A stretch of 64,000 bases of DNA from a virus. The notes under the pieces were generated by a model. That model saw nothing but the letters and a program-made list of their open reading frames with translations, made no database searches and was not told where the DNA came from. Positions 35,093 to 45,528 of the stretch are shown here, piece by piece (the stretch's first letter is position 1; every line of letters starts with the position of its first letter). Made by a program: the position numbers and the translations under genes. The DNA is taken from positions 1 through 64,000 of the IMG/VR virus record IMGVR_UViG_3300034684_000299; one strand, 5' to 3'.

Positions 35093-36901
35093 ATGAACAA
35101 ACTAACAGTACAATTACCGTTATTAAAGGACCAATGGGCAGCAACATTACTACAAGCTTTATACAATCAGCATCCATATTTGATTGTAGATTCTGCAAAA
35201 GTTAATATCAATGATTACGCCTTAGACGATGGCGTTATAGGTATAATCTATGTTACTATGCAAAATCATAGATTTGGTATACCTTGTATCATACGTAATG
35301 GTGAGGCGTATCCATTCGATATACTTCTTTTGCCAAATGGTAATGTTGAATTGTTGAATAAAAACAACTACGAAAAACTTATCGCTGAGATATATCAAAT
35401 AGCAACTCCAGCACCTAAACTGGATACTATTGCTGATCTATTCACACCTAAGACTTCTGGACATTTACCAATAGACCAAGTGATGACTTTAGACGAATTG
35501 ACTAAACAATCTTCATATAGAACATTAGTATTCAGTGAATATGACCCAGAAGAGTTTATAAAAACAGCAAAAGAGGTATTCAACGTTTTACCAGATGCCA
35601 TTAAAAAGTTTGCAAAAGATTTGAATTTAAGATACTCTAAAAAGGATGAAGATTATACAGACGATATTACTGAGTTTGAAATTTTGGAAAAAACTGCTGG
35701 ATACCAGTTCATATTCTATAACTTGAACAAGAAAGTCAAAGAATACGTGAAAGGTAAAGGTGGATTAGAAAAGATAGCTGAAAACTTTGATATAAATGAT
35801 GAAGAGTTAGAACTTCTACAAAGAACTAAGTATGCTAAATTCAAAAAGAACGCTACTGATTTCTATATCGACCATGAAATAACTGAAAAACCCAAAATAA
35901 CGATTATAAAGATGGCAGGAGATAAAGAAGTCAGAGACAATGTTGATTTTCTCATAAAACCATCTGAACCTAAAGTTGGTACTAGAATGGTATTTTTTGA
36001 GAAAGGTGCCAACGACGAATTATATTTCACTGAACCTATTTATATCACTAAAGTCGAAAAAGATAAATTAGAAGGATATTCTTCAGAAGGATTTGTGAAG
36101 TTAAAAGAAACAGACAAAAACTTTATAAAAAATGCTGCTGTTCCTGAAAGCAAAACATATCTTTTATCAACTAATGCTTTACCTTTTGAGGCAGTTGACA
36201 AAAAACAATACGATGTTAGCAACAAATATCAGCAATTGTTAAAGACCGCATCCTACAATAAATTAAAAATACATAAAGCACCTTCTGCTTATATAGTAGA
36301 TGATAGTAAAATCCTTAAAAATTTAAACGATGTTGATGTTTATCTTATGAAAGAAGCAGGATTTGATGCCAGAGACACTTTGTATATAAATCAACATTTA
36401 GAATCACTTCCACCTTCTAATAGCATTGTTATAAATTACAAACACAATGACCATGAAAAAATTGCAGAGCATAATGACAACACAATTGAAATGTCTAAGG
36501 AAGATAAAAAAGCTTTAATAAAATTTGCAACTTACTATTTGCAAGCGACTGAACAAGGATTATTAAAAATTGCTCAAACTCCAAAAGAAACAAAATCTCA
36601 AGAACAAGTAATGACTAGCCGTGAATTACTCGATTATGCATTAAGACAAGATCCAGACGAAGCGATAGCATACAATTTATTAGAATTAACAGCCAGCAAA
36701 AAATTGAATATATCAGAGCTTATAATGCAATATCAATTATTAGAGAATTCCAAAAATGTATTGATCAAATTACTACTTCAAGCAGAAGTTGGACTCTTAC
36801 CAATAAAGTTTGATATTGTACGCAATGCTTTAATAGCTTTAGAAAATTTATTATTAAGCATTGAATATCTTGTTAATCAGAATCAAACCACGGAAAAATA
36901 A
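35093..36901 (+). CDS. Unknown phage protein, 602 aa
   Basis: Not recognised. The N-terminal about 130 residues contain beta strands (GIIYVTMQNHRFGIPCIIRNGEAYPFDILLLPNG). The middle (160-330) is helical and charged. Residues about 385-470 hold a domain with AGFDARDTLYINQHLE, and the C-terminus (about 500-602) is helical with YALRQDPDEAIAYNLLELTAS and a leucine-rich end. It lies 6-12 nt upstream of the next gene and two genes upstream of the RNA polymerase. It could be a virion component or a polymerase partner; there is no sequence evidence for either. Confidence 0.62.
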   Translation: MNKLTVQLPLLKDQWAATLLQALYNQHPYLIVDSAKVNINDYALDDGVIGIIYVTMQNHRFGIPCIIRNGEAYPFDILLLPNGNVELLNKNNYEKLIAEIYQIATPAPKLDTIADLFTPKTSGHLPIDQVMTLDELTKQSSYRTLVFSEYDPEEFIKTAKEVFNVLPDAIKKFAKDLNLRYSKKDEDYTDDITEFEILEKTAGYQFIFYNLNKKVKEYVKGKGGLEKIAENFDINDEELELLQRTKYAKFKKNATDFYIDHEITEKPKITIIKMAGDKEVRDNVDFLIKPSEPKVGTRMVFFEKGANDELYFTEPIYITKVEKDKLEGYSSEGFVKLKETDKNFIKNAAVPESKTYLLSTNALPFEAVDKKQYDVSNKYQQLLKTASYNKLKIHKAPSAYIVDDSKILKNLNDVDVYLMKEAGFDARDTLYINQHLESLPPSNSIVINYKHNDHEKIAEHNDNTIEMSKEDKKALIKFATYYLQATEQGLLKIAQTPKETKSQEQVMTSRELLDYALRQDPDEAIAYNLLELTASKKLNISELIMQYQLLENSKNVLIKLLLQAEVGLLPIKFDIVRNALIALENLLLSIEYLVNQNQTTEK

Positions 36902-36913
36902 GGGGCGATGCTA

Positions 36914-37687
36914 ATGTTACCATACAACAGATTTTTGATAGCTTTAAAAAGTCTGGGATATAACTACAGGGAAATTCAATCAATATTGAATTCATATAAA
37001 TTACCCAACATGACAGAAGAGCATTATATAGGTATAAATGCCAACGATATTGATGATTGGGTATTAAAATTAATTGATGGATGGAAAGATAAAGATAAAT
37101 ATAAGACGGTATTCTATAAGATGTTAAACAATGCGATGATGAGATATAAACTTATGGCATTGTTAACCGCTAATCCTAATACAGAAGAATTAGCTAAAAC
37201 GATGAAACAAAATGGATTAGAAGAAATAGATGAAGAATCATTGGAATTATTCAAAAAATGGTTTTGGGACATTGATGAGACTAAAGAAAAAGATTGGGAT
37301 TATTTTTTTGAACACAACAGGTTCCCTGGGCAAGTATTGGAAAAGATACAAAATGCATTATACGGAGACAAGATGTTGACATATTATGAAAATGGAATAT
37401 TCCCGGAACCTGACCCAAATGCTTTTTTAAATGGAATTGTTGCGGTAGCATACCAAAAATTAAGAGATATGTTAGCAGACCCTGTCAAACGTAACAGGGT
37501 TAATTATAATACGGCTGTAAAACATGCTATGAAAGCTTTAGAAGTTTTAACCGCTAGAGAAAAGACAGGGACGTCAGAGGTTGATCCTGCTGATATAATA
37601 AATATCTTAGAAAAAAAATTGAAATTTAAAAATATGAAAGATTTTAAAAATATTAATGATTTGCAAGAGAAGGATGAGAAAAAATGA
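36914..37687 (+). CDS. Unknown helical protein, 257 aa, upstream of RNA polymerase
   Basis: The second ATG (36914) is preferred because AAGGGG lies about 8 nt upstream; an in-frame ATG at 36908 overlaps that site. Mostly helical (LVALKSLGYNYREIQSILNSYKL-type N-terminus, then KKWFWDIDETKEKDWDYFFE). The C-terminus is lysine-rich. The stop overlaps the start of the polymerase gene by 4 nt (ATGA), so the two are translationally coupled. This suggests, but does not prove, a polymerase accessory role such as an assembly or promoter-specificity factor. Confidence 0.6.
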   Translation: MLPYNRFLIALKSLGYNYREIQSILNSYKLPNMTEEHYIGINANDIDDWVLKLIDGWKDKDKYKTVFYKMLNNAMMRYKLMALLTANPNTEELAKTMKQNGLEEIDEESLELFKKWFWDIDETKEKDWDYFFEHNRFPGQVLEKIQNALYGDKMLTYYENGIFPEPDPNAFLNGIVAVAYQKLRDMLADPVKRNRVNYNTAVKHAMKALEVLTAREKTGTSEVDPADIINILEKKLKFKNMKDFKNINDLQEKDEKK

Positions 37688-40600
37688 TTCTAACCGGATA
37701 TGCTGAAAAAACGAATGAAGAGTTTAAAAGTGCCATAGAAAGAAAAATAAAAGAAATGTTTCCCATACAAGCTGGAGACAGAGAAATTGTACTTGAAAAA
37801 TTAACAGTCACTGAACCAAAAGAAGCCTATGATGCCGCTGCTTTTGAACAGAAAAAGCTTAATCTTTCATCTATTTCTTTTGATGTCAGTATGAATTTAA
37901 AATTGAGGAACACAAAAACCAACGAAACTATAGATTCTAAAGTTATAAAATTAAAGATTCCTGCTGCTACTATTAAGAACGATTTTTTGGTCAAAGGTAA
38001 CGAGTATGTAATACCAACACAATTGCGATTGAAACCGGGAATATACACTAGGCGAAAATCAAATGGCGAATTAGTTGCTGAATTTAAAATGGAAAAGGGT
38101 GAAAACTTTAAAATAGTTCTCGACCCTAATAAAAACGCGTTGAGAATTGATCAACAGGGCAGACAAATTAAATTGATACCTTTCTTAAAAGGAATGGGCA
38201 TAACAGAAGAACAAATGCGTAAAGCATGGGGAAATGAGGAGTTCAATGTTCTGAATCAAGTTGATGGTCAAGGTGATCCCCAAAAAGAAGTTCAAAAAGT
38301 AATGGAAAAGGACTTTTCTAATAGATACAGATGGTTATGGGAAGATATAGACCCTAATCTTCCACCAAATGAAAAAGTCAAAAAATACATGGAGAAAACA
38401 GAGTTAGATAGTAAAATAACGAATATCACACTTGGGCAAGAAATAAGTAAAGCAGATGTCAACGCTATTTTAGCTGCCGCCGCTAAATTAATTCAAATTT
38501 CTAAAGGTGAAGCAAAAGAATCAGGTATGAGTTCTATAGTTTACAAAAAAGCTCATAAACCATACCATCATATCGAAGAAAAATTAGACGATATGAAAAA
38601 TGTTTTGAACAGTACTGTGAAAAAAAGAATGTTGCAATTCGATGATTTACATAAAATAATCTCCCCTAGTTATACACAAAAGATATTTGATAATTTTTTT
38701 CTTACCTCTTCGGCTTCACAGTTAGCAGACCAGCCTAATGTGATTGGACTTTTATCTAACATGGGAAAAGTTACTCTAACAGGAGAGGGAGCTATTGAAG
38801 AAGATAGAGCTGTAACTGAAGCGGATAGAAGTGTAGACCCTTACCATTTTCTTTTTTTAGACCCTGTACATACACCTGAATCTGAAAAAATTGGTTCTAA
38901 CCTCTTTGCTACAATAGGTTCTCTTGGCTCGATTACAAACGATACGAGTCAGGAATTAAAAAGTGTTTTTTATAATTTAAAAACAGGGCAAAATGTAACA
39001 TTAGCTCCTATCGATGTGTATGATAAAGTTGTTGCTTTTCCAAATGAAATCGAAGGTAAAAAACCAACAGGCAAAACGGTAAAAGCACTTCATAAAGGTG
39101 AAATAAAAAATGTCAAAGATACAGAAGTTGATTTAATCCCTTTAAACGCATCTGAAATGTTTGATTTTTCTTCAAATTTAATACCATTCTTATCTTCAAT
39201 AAATGGAAATAGAGCTATGATGGCTTCAAAACATCTAACTCATGCTATTCCTTTAGTAGACCCAGAACCACCTTTAGTTCAAAATATTGTACCAAATACA
39301 TCTAGAACCTTTGAGAATACAGTAGGTTCTGCTGTAAGTATGTTTTCTCCTGTGGATGGTACGGTTGTTTCTGTTTCCGATAAAAATATAAAAATTAAAG
39401 ATAATAAAGGAAAAATTTACAATGTATCTTTATTGGATTATATTGAAACAGGTGAAAGTACCTTTTTGAAACATATTCCTGTTGTCAAAAAGGATGATAA
39501 AGTTAAAAAAGGACAATTAATAGCAGATTCCAACATGTCCAAAGGTGGTACCTTAGCAATCGGTAAAAATTTAAAGGTTGCTTATGCTCCATACAAAGGA
39601 TTTAACTATGAAGATGGCATAGTAATTTCTGATACAGCTGCTAAAAAATTAGCTTCTGAACATTTATATAATTTTAAAATAGAAATTCTTCCTGGCATGG
39701 TATTTGATAAAAACAAATTCCGTTCTTATTTTCCTAATGAATATACAACACAGCAGTTAAACAATCTAGATGATACAGGTATAGTAAAAAAAGGAACAAA
39801 ATTGAAATATGGAGACCCAGTAGCAGTTTTATTGAAAGAGCGTTCTCAATCAATCCACGAAAAATTAATAGGTGATTTGCATAAACAATTGATGTCTCCG
39901 ATGATAAATGCTTCTGTTGAATGGGACAAAAACGCAGAAGGAGAAGTAGTAAGAGTTGTTAAATCTTCTTCATTAATACAGGTTATGGTAAGAACAGTCG
40001 AACCCATTGTTGCTGGAGATAAAATAGTTGGAAGACACGGTAATAAAGGTACCGTGGCACAAATAGTACCTGAAAAAGATATGCCTGTTGATGAAAGTGG
40101 AGAACCTATAGAAGTAATATTGAACCCTGCTGGTATACCATCGAGAATCAATCCTTCACAAGTTTTAGAAACGGTAGCAGGTAAAATAGCTAAAAAAACG
40201 GGTACACAATATAATATAGAAAATTTCAAACCAAATACGAATTATTTGGAACAATTAAAAACTGATTTGAAAAAATATAATTTAAAAGATACAGAGTATT
40301 TAACTGATCCAAATCTTGGTAAATTAGAAAAACCTGTATTGACAGGATATCAATATATGGTAAAACTTCCCCAACAAGTTGAAGTTAAAACTAATATAAG
40401 AGAAGAATGGGGATACGATGCAGATAAAAGGCCTCTAAGAGGTAGTCAAGAAGGTGGAGGATCAAGGGCATTGGACCCTCTTACCGCTTATTCTTTAATA
40501 GCTCACGACGCAAGAGCTAATATGAGAGAAATGGCTACGTATAAAGCGGAGCAAAATGATGAATTCTGGTTGGCAATAGAAAACGGACAAATTCCACCTG

Positions 40601-43600
40601 CTCCTAAACCCACATTTGCTTTCAATAAGTTTGTTGGTTATTTGAAAGGGGCTGGAATTGATGTAACAAAATCTGGCAATAATTTACAATTAGCCCCTAT
40701 GAAAGATAAAGACATCTTGTCTATGTCCAATGGAGAAGTCAAAAAACCAGATACGTTGAAAGCATACAATTTAACACCTGAAAAAGGTGGAATTTTTGAT
40801 GTTGACGTATTAGGCGGATTACAAGGAGATAAATGGGGACACATAAATTTGGTAAGTAGTATACCAAACCCAACTTTTGAAAGGCAAATCAAAAAAATAC
40901 TTGACTTGTCTTCTAGAGAATATGAACAATTGCTTAAAGGGGAAAAAGGCGTAGATAATAATGGAAATATTGTTGATAAAAATCAGGCCACTTATTTTGC
41001 CGGTGATGCTTTTAAAAAATTATTGTCTAAAATTAATCCAGATCAGGAATTAAGAAAAATACAAGAAACATTAAAGCAAAACGATAATTTACGACCAGAA
41101 GAAATAGATTCTTTAATGTACAAAGCTAAAATCTTTAGAGGTATGAAAGAAACTGGGACCAAACCTGAAGATTATGTAATTAGTCATATACCAGTTATAC
41201 CACCTAAATATAGACCGGTGTACCCTTCACAAGACGATAAGTTTCTTGTAGTTTCACCAATTAATCATTTGTATAAAGATACATTATTACTGAATAATCA
41301 AATAAAAGATGCTGAACAAAGTAAAACATTAACTAAAGAAGAAGAATTAAAATTAGTAGGTGATTTATATAATCAAGTAAAAGCTTTAGTCGGAATTGGT
41401 TCACCTCTCCCTGGCACTCAATCTTCAAAAGAAGGTGCCTCTGGAGCTTTAGAATTTTTAGCTGGAACTCAAAGCCCTAAAAGTGGATATTTTCAATCCA
41501 GACTATTCAGTAAAAGGCAAGAATTGTCTTCGACAGCCGTTATACAGAATGGACCTGATTTAAATTTAGATGAAGCAGCTATTCCCGAAGAGGCTCTTTG
41601 GAATTTGTATAGACCTTTTTTGATAAAGAAACTTCAAGAGAATGGATACAACATCAAAGAAGCTAAAGAAATGATAAAAAATAAAGACCCAATGGCAAGA
41701 AAAATGTTAGAAGAAGAGATTGAAAGTAGACCTGTTTTGTTAAACAGAAGTCCTTCATTACATAAATTTTCCGTTATGGCATTTAAACCTAAAATTACAC
41801 AAGATCAAGTAATAAGATTAAATCCTAATGTTGTAGCAGGCTTTAATGCTGACTACGATGGCGACAGTATTTTTTCCTCTGTTTATGCGGCTTTTTTCAA
41901 CGACGACCAAGATACTCAAAATTATAAATTATTAGGAGAAAACGATATGCCATTTGAAGAATTATCCTTAAGAACAACGTTTGGACTAATTAATTTAAAG
42001 GATTTTCCTAGAATTGAAAAAAGCAAAAGGGTAGAAGGCAACAAAGAAATTTATAAAGTTCCTAAAAATGTAAGGATTTTGGCTTCAAAAGATGGAAAAA
42101 CTGGATATTATCCAATTGAAAGTTTCAGTATACATAAAAATCTAGAAATGGTAGAAGTTAAAACCAACACGTCAAGAACCATTCATTGTTCTAAAGACCA
42201 TTCCCTAGTAACGGTGGATGAAAATCTCAACTATATCAATCATGTTCCAGAAAAATATCTAACTATTCCTAGATTGAGGAAACCTGTTGATACTTACACT
42301 GCCGAACATATTGTTCTTGAAGATAAAGGAGAAAGTAATTATAATTTTAATTTTAAAATTCCTTTAGACGAAAAATGGGGTTATGTTAATGGCGTGTATA
42401 TAGGTGATGGTTGGGTAGATCATATCCAAAGTAAATATAGCATGAATTTAGCCAATGTATCTGAAGAATTATTTAAAGAAATCCAAAATATTTTTAATAG
42501 TTATATTAATGATGAAAACAAGATACATTTTTACATCAAAAATAATCCACATGATTTCGATGGATTTAAAAGTTTTTCAAGAAAAATAACATGGCATTCA
42601 AAAACTTTTCACAATTATTTTAGTTCTTTAGGACATAGAGCTCAAAACAAACATTTGCCAGAATATTGGCTTATTGCTCCTGAAAATTTTAAATGGGGTT
42701 TGTTGGCTGGTTTAATAGATACTGACGGGACAATAAGTTATAATCAGACAGAAAACGGCATTCAGAGAATGTGTATAAATTATTACACAACTTCCAGAAC
42801 TTTAGCTTATGAAATAGCTGCATTAGCTGCAAGTTTAAATTTAACAGCTTCAGTATCTCCAACATTCACACCCAAAGGAGAAGAAGCTTGGACAATTATA
42901 TTTAGTCAAGAATCAATTGTAGATATACAAAATAAATTAAATTTACGTGTTGTTGATAAAAAAGAAAAATTGCAAAAGTATATTCCTAACAAAAATTTTG
43001 CACGTAATAAATATACTCCTAAATTAAGCAAATCTAGACTAAATGAATTGAGAAAAGCAATAGGATCTCCTAGATTAAGGAATAGAAAAGGTGAGTTAAT
43101 AACGGAAGATCCTATTGAACAGTCTAAAATAAAACACAAAAAAAGTTTGAATGTAATCTGTACAAGAGTATCCAATAACAATACTGCTTTAACCAAACAA
43201 ACAGCTTTAAAAATTTTTGATTTGAATTTAGATATATTTGAAAAAGATCCTTTCTGGAAAAAATGGAAAGAGATGGTATTAGATGAAAATATTGAATGGG
43301 AATTAATTACAGATATAAAACCTATACCAGAGATAACTGAAGCTTATGATTTAACAGCAGGACCTTTGTATACTATGATTACAGAAAATGGGTTTATTGT
43401 TCAAGATACAATGGCCATCCATGTTCCAGTAACTGAAGAGGCCAGACAAGAAGCTTTACGTATGACACCTTCAAAAAACCTATTCAGACCTGGAAGTAAA
43501 ACTCTTATGAATACATTGAGATTAGAATACAATGGAGGTATTTATAATTTAACAGCCCCTCCTGAAAATGATAACGTACTTCCTATTCAAGTAGGAGATT

Positions 43601-45519
43601 ACAAAACATTATTTGAACAATTAAGAAATAATAAGGTTAAATACAACGATTTAGTAAAATTCAATGGCAAAGTTTCGACTGTAGGCAGGCATTTAGTAAA
43701 TGAATTGTTCCCTGAGAAATACAGAGATTACAATAACCAATGGAATGGAAAGAAAATAAATAGTACATTGGAAGCTATTGCAAAAGAAAATCCTGATAAA
43801 GCTGTAGAAATATTGAATAGATTAAAAGAATTATCTAGATATGCTATGTACAAAATACCAATAACCGTATCTTTGAATGATCTAGAAATTCCAGAAGCAA
43901 AAGCAATAAAAAATGAAATAAAAAAAATTGACTCATCTTCTAACAAATCGAAAGAAGAAATTATCAAAGAATTAAATCAAGTAGATAATCAAGTTTCAAA
44001 AATGATAGATGAACTATCTAAAAAAAAGGCTAATGAAAACGCATTTTTAATGATGAAAGATTCAGGAACAAAAGGCTCAACTTCGCAAATAAAACAATTA
44101 TTAATAGGACCTGTCAGTGTACAAAATAGTTTTGGTGAAACAATACCAATAGCATTAGGTAATAGTTATTCTGAAGGATTAACACCTGCCCAATATTTTG
44201 CAGCCTCATACGGAGCTAGAATGGGTATGTTAGCTAAAAAATTGGGTGTATCTGAACCTGGAGCTTTAAATAAGGAAATATTAAATTCTGTATCAGACCA
44301 AATAGTTTCTCAATACGATGATCCAAACAATCCAGGTATACCCATTAAAATATCAGAAGAAGATGAAAAAGATTTAGTAGGAAGAGTTTTAGCTAAAGAC
44401 GTATTGGATGAAAGAGGCAGAGTATTAATAGCTAAAGGTGAAATTTTAACACCTCATGCCTTATCATTAATAAAGAATCATAAAATAGATTATATAAATA
44501 TAAAATCTCCTCTTACTGATACTACACCAATAGGTTTAAGTGGCACAAGTTTCGGTTTAGATGAAAATAGTAGAATTCCAAGTATAGGAACTAATCTAGG
44601 TGTTAAACAGACACAAGCTATAACAGAACCATTATCTCAAGGAGCTTTAAACTTTTTTCATACAGGTGGAGTTACTTCTACAGATTCAACAATGTCCACA
44701 TATGAAGCTATAAATACAATGACCAAATTAACAGAGACATTTCAAAGCAAATCAGCAGTATTATCGCTAGTAACTGATACAGTTGAAAAGATAAACAAAA
44801 AACCGTTAGGTGGTTATGAAGTAACAATAGGTGGAGTAAAACATGATATCCCTACAGGATTAGAACCAAAAGTCAAAGTGGGAGATAAAGTTAAAAAAGG
44901 TGAACCCATTTCTACTGGAATGGTTCATCCTGAAGAAGCTTACAAAGCAAGAGGATTGCCTTATGCTGAACAAATTATGGCTAAACAGTTCAGAGATGTT
45001 TTAAAACAGGATCTCAATATAGATTCCGCAAGTATAGAAACATTGGTTAAAGGATTGATTTCAACTGCACAGATATTAGACCCAGGAAATCATGCTGATG
45101 AATTCAAAATTGGTGATGTTGCCAACAGTCAATATATAGATTATTTGAATAGAAAAGATACCCTCACAACCAAAAAAGTAAATTCAGATTTAATAGGTTG
45201 GGTTGTTGGGGATAATTATGGTTATATAAATATAGGAACACCAATTGACGAAAATATATTAAAAGAGTTACAAGAGATGGGATTAAAAGAAATACAAGTT
45301 TACAAGCAAAATATAAAGTTTCAACCGATAATCAAAGGAACAACGGTTTTACCACATAAAAAGTTTGATTGGTTACATAGAGCTACATTCAGAAACCTCA
45401 AACAAGTATTTCCAGAAGAAGCTGCTTTTGGTGGTAAAGCTAATATTCATGGACCAAGTCCATTGACAGCATGGACATATGGAGCTGAAATAAGGAAAGA
45501 TGAAAAAGGGCAATATTAA
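37684..45519 (+). CDS. Fused beta-beta' DNA-dependent RNA polymerase with intein, 2611 aa (2097 aa after splicing)
   Basis: A single chain carries the hallmarks of both large polymerase subunits. Beta: NDFLVKGNEYVIPTQLRLKPG (rif-region strand), FLDPVHTPESEKIGSNL (PIETPEG-like), AYAPYKGFNYEDGIVIS, and DKIVGRHGNKGTVAQIVPEKDMP (clamp and active-site Lys region). Also RGSQEGGGSRALDPLTAYSL. Beta': GIFDVDVLGG ... WGHINL, RPVLLNRSPSLHKF, NADYDGD (catalytic Asp 1390, 1392 and 1394), DSGTKGSTSQIKQL, EGLTPAQYFAASYGARMG, a trigger-loop-like VSEPGALNKEIL, FFHTGGVTSTD, and a C-terminal RATFRNLKQVFPEEAAF. No alpha, omega or sigma genes are in the window. The beta' catalytic motif is interrupted by an intein, so splicing should be required. 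The start follows GAAGGATGA. It probably transcribes middle or late phage genes. Confidence 0.93.
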   Translation: MILTGYAEKTNEEFKSAIERKIKEMFPIQAGDREIVLEKLTVTEPKEAYDAAAFEQKKLNLSSISFDVSMNLKLRNTKTNETIDSKVIKLKIPAATIKNDFLVKGNEYVIPTQLRLKPGIYTRRKSNGELVAEFKMEKGENFKIVLDPNKNALRIDQQGRQIKLIPFLKGMGITEEQMRKAWGNEEFNVLNQVDGQGDPQKEVQKVMEKDFSNRYRWLWEDIDPNLPPNEKVKKYMEKTELDSKITNITLGQEISKADVNAILAAAAKLIQISKGEAKESGMSSIVYKKAHKPYHHIEEKLDDMKNVLNSTVKKRMLQFDDLHKIISPSYTQKIFDNFFLTSSASQLADQPNVIGLLSNMGKVTLTGEGAIEEDRAVTEADRSVDPYHFLFLDPVHTPESEKIGSNLFATIGSLGSITNDTSQELKSVFYNLKTGQNVTLAPIDVYDKVVAFPNEIEGKKPTGKTVKALHKGEIKNVKDTEVDLIPLNASEMFDFSSNLIPFLSSINGNRAMMASKHLTHAIPLVDPEPPLVQNIVPNTSRTFENTVGSAVSMFSPVDGTVVSVSDKNIKIKDNKGKIYNVSLLDYIETGESTFLKHIPVVKKDDKVKKGQLIADSNMSKGGTLAIGKNLKVAYAPYKGFNYEDGIVISDTAAKKLASEHLYNFKIEILPGMVFDKNKFRSYFPNEYTTQQLNNLDDTGIVKKGTKLKYGDPVAVLLKERSQSIHEKLIGDLHKQLMSPMINASVEWDKNAEGEVVRVVKSSSLIQVMVRTVEPIVAGDKIVGRHGNKGTVAQIVPEKDMPVDESGEPIEVILNPAGIPSRINPSQVLETVAGKIAKKTGTQYNIENFKPNTNYLEQLKTDLKKYNLKDTEYLTDPNLGKLEKPVLTGYQYMVKLPQQVEVKTNIREEWGYDADKRPLRGSQEGGGSRALDPLTAYSLIAHDARANMREMATYKAEQNDEFWLAIENGQIPPAPKPTFAFNKFVGYLKGAGIDVTKSGNNLQLAPMKDKDILSMSNGEVKKPDTLKAYNLTPEKGGIFDVDVLGGLQGDKWGHINLVSSIPNPTFERQIKKILDLSSREYEQLLKGEKGVDNNGNIVDKNQATYFAGDAFKKLLSKINPDQELRKIQETLKQNDNLRPEEIDSLMYKAKIFRGMKETGTKPEDYVISHIPVIPPKYRPVYPSQDDKFLVVSPINHLYKDTLLLNNQIKDAEQSKTLTKEEELKLVGDLYNQVKALVGIGSPLPGTQSSKEGASGALEFLAGTQSPKSGYFQSRLFSKRQELSSTAVIQNGPDLNLDEAAIPEEALWNLYRPFLIKKLQENGYNIKEAKEMIKNKDPMARKMLEEEIESRPVLLNRSPSLHKFSVMAFKPKITQDQVIRLNPNVVAGFNADYDGDSIFSSVYAAFFNDDQDTQNYKLLGENDMPFEELSLRTTFGLINLKDFPRIEKSKRVEGNKEIYKVPKNVRILASKDGKTGYYPIESFSIHKNLEMVEVKTNTSRTIHCSKDHSLVTVDENLNYINHVPEKYLTIPRLRKPVDTYTAEHIVLEDKGESNYNFNFKIPLDEKWGYVNGVYIGDGWVDHIQSKYSMNLANVSEELFKEIQNIFNSYINDENKIHFYIKNNPHDFDGFKSFSRKITWHSKTFHNYFSSLGHRAQNKHLPEYWLIAPENFKWGLLAGLIDTDGTISYNQTENGIQRMCINYYTTSRTLAYEIAALAASLNLTASVSPTFTPKGEEAWTIIFSQESIVDIQNKLNLRVVDKKEKLQKYIPNKNFARNKYTPKLSKSRLNELRKAIGSPRLRNRKGELITEDPIEQSKIKHKKSLNVICTRVSNNNTALTKQTALKIFDLNLDIFEKDPFWKKWKEMVLDENIEWELITDIKPIPEITEAYDLTAGPLYTMITENGFIVQDTMAIHVPVTEEARQEALRMTPSKNLFRPGSKTLMNTLRLEYNGGIYNLTAPPENDNVLPIQVGDYKTLFEQLRNNKVKYNDLVKFNGKVSTVGRHLVNELFPEKYRDYNNQWNGKKINSTLEAIAKENPDKAVEILNRLKELSRYAMYKIPITVSLNDLEIPEAKAIKNEIKKIDSSSNKSKEEIIKELNQVDNQVSKMIDELSKKKANENAFLMMKDSGTKGSTSQIKQLLIGPVSVQNSFGETIPIALGNSYSEGLTPAQYFAASYGARMGMLAKKLGVSEPGALNKEILNSVSDQIVSQYDDPNNPGIPIKISEEDEKDLVGRVLAKDVLDERGRVLIAKGEILTPHALSLIKNHKIDYINIKSPLTDTTPIGLSGTSFGLDENSRIPSIGTNLGVKQTQAITEPLSQGALNFFHTGGVTSTDSTMSTYEAINTMTKLTETFQSKSAVLSLVTDTVEKINKKPLGGYEVTIGGVKHDIPTGLEPKVKVGDKVKKGEPISTGMVHPEEAYKARGLPYAEQIMAKQFRDVLKQDLNIDSASIETLVKGLISTAQILDPGNHADEFKIGDVANSQYIDYLNRKDTLTTKKVNSDLIGWVVGDNYGYINIGTPIDENILKELQEMGLKEIQVYKQNIKFQPIIKGTTVLPHKKFDWLHRATFRNLKQVFPEEAAFGGKANIHGPSPLTAWTYGAEIRKDEKGQY
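41866..43407 (+). other. Intein with LAGLIDADG homing endonuclease in RNA polymerase
   Basis: Residues 1395-1908 (514 aa) lie between NADYDGD and TMAIHVP, which are contiguous in ordinary beta'. The first residue is Ser. A block-B-like motif reads CSKDHSLVT. Two LAGLIDADG motifs are visible (VNGVYIGDGWV and LLAGLIDTDGTI), so the homing endonuclease looks complete. The C-terminal block reads ENGFIVQD followed by Thr +1. The terminal residue is Asp instead of the usual Asn, and the penultimate residue is Gln instead of His. The length fits a full-size intein. Boundaries are set by alignment to the universal NADFDGDxMAxHxP motif. Confidence 0.88.
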
Positions 45520-45528
45520 AGTTTCAAG

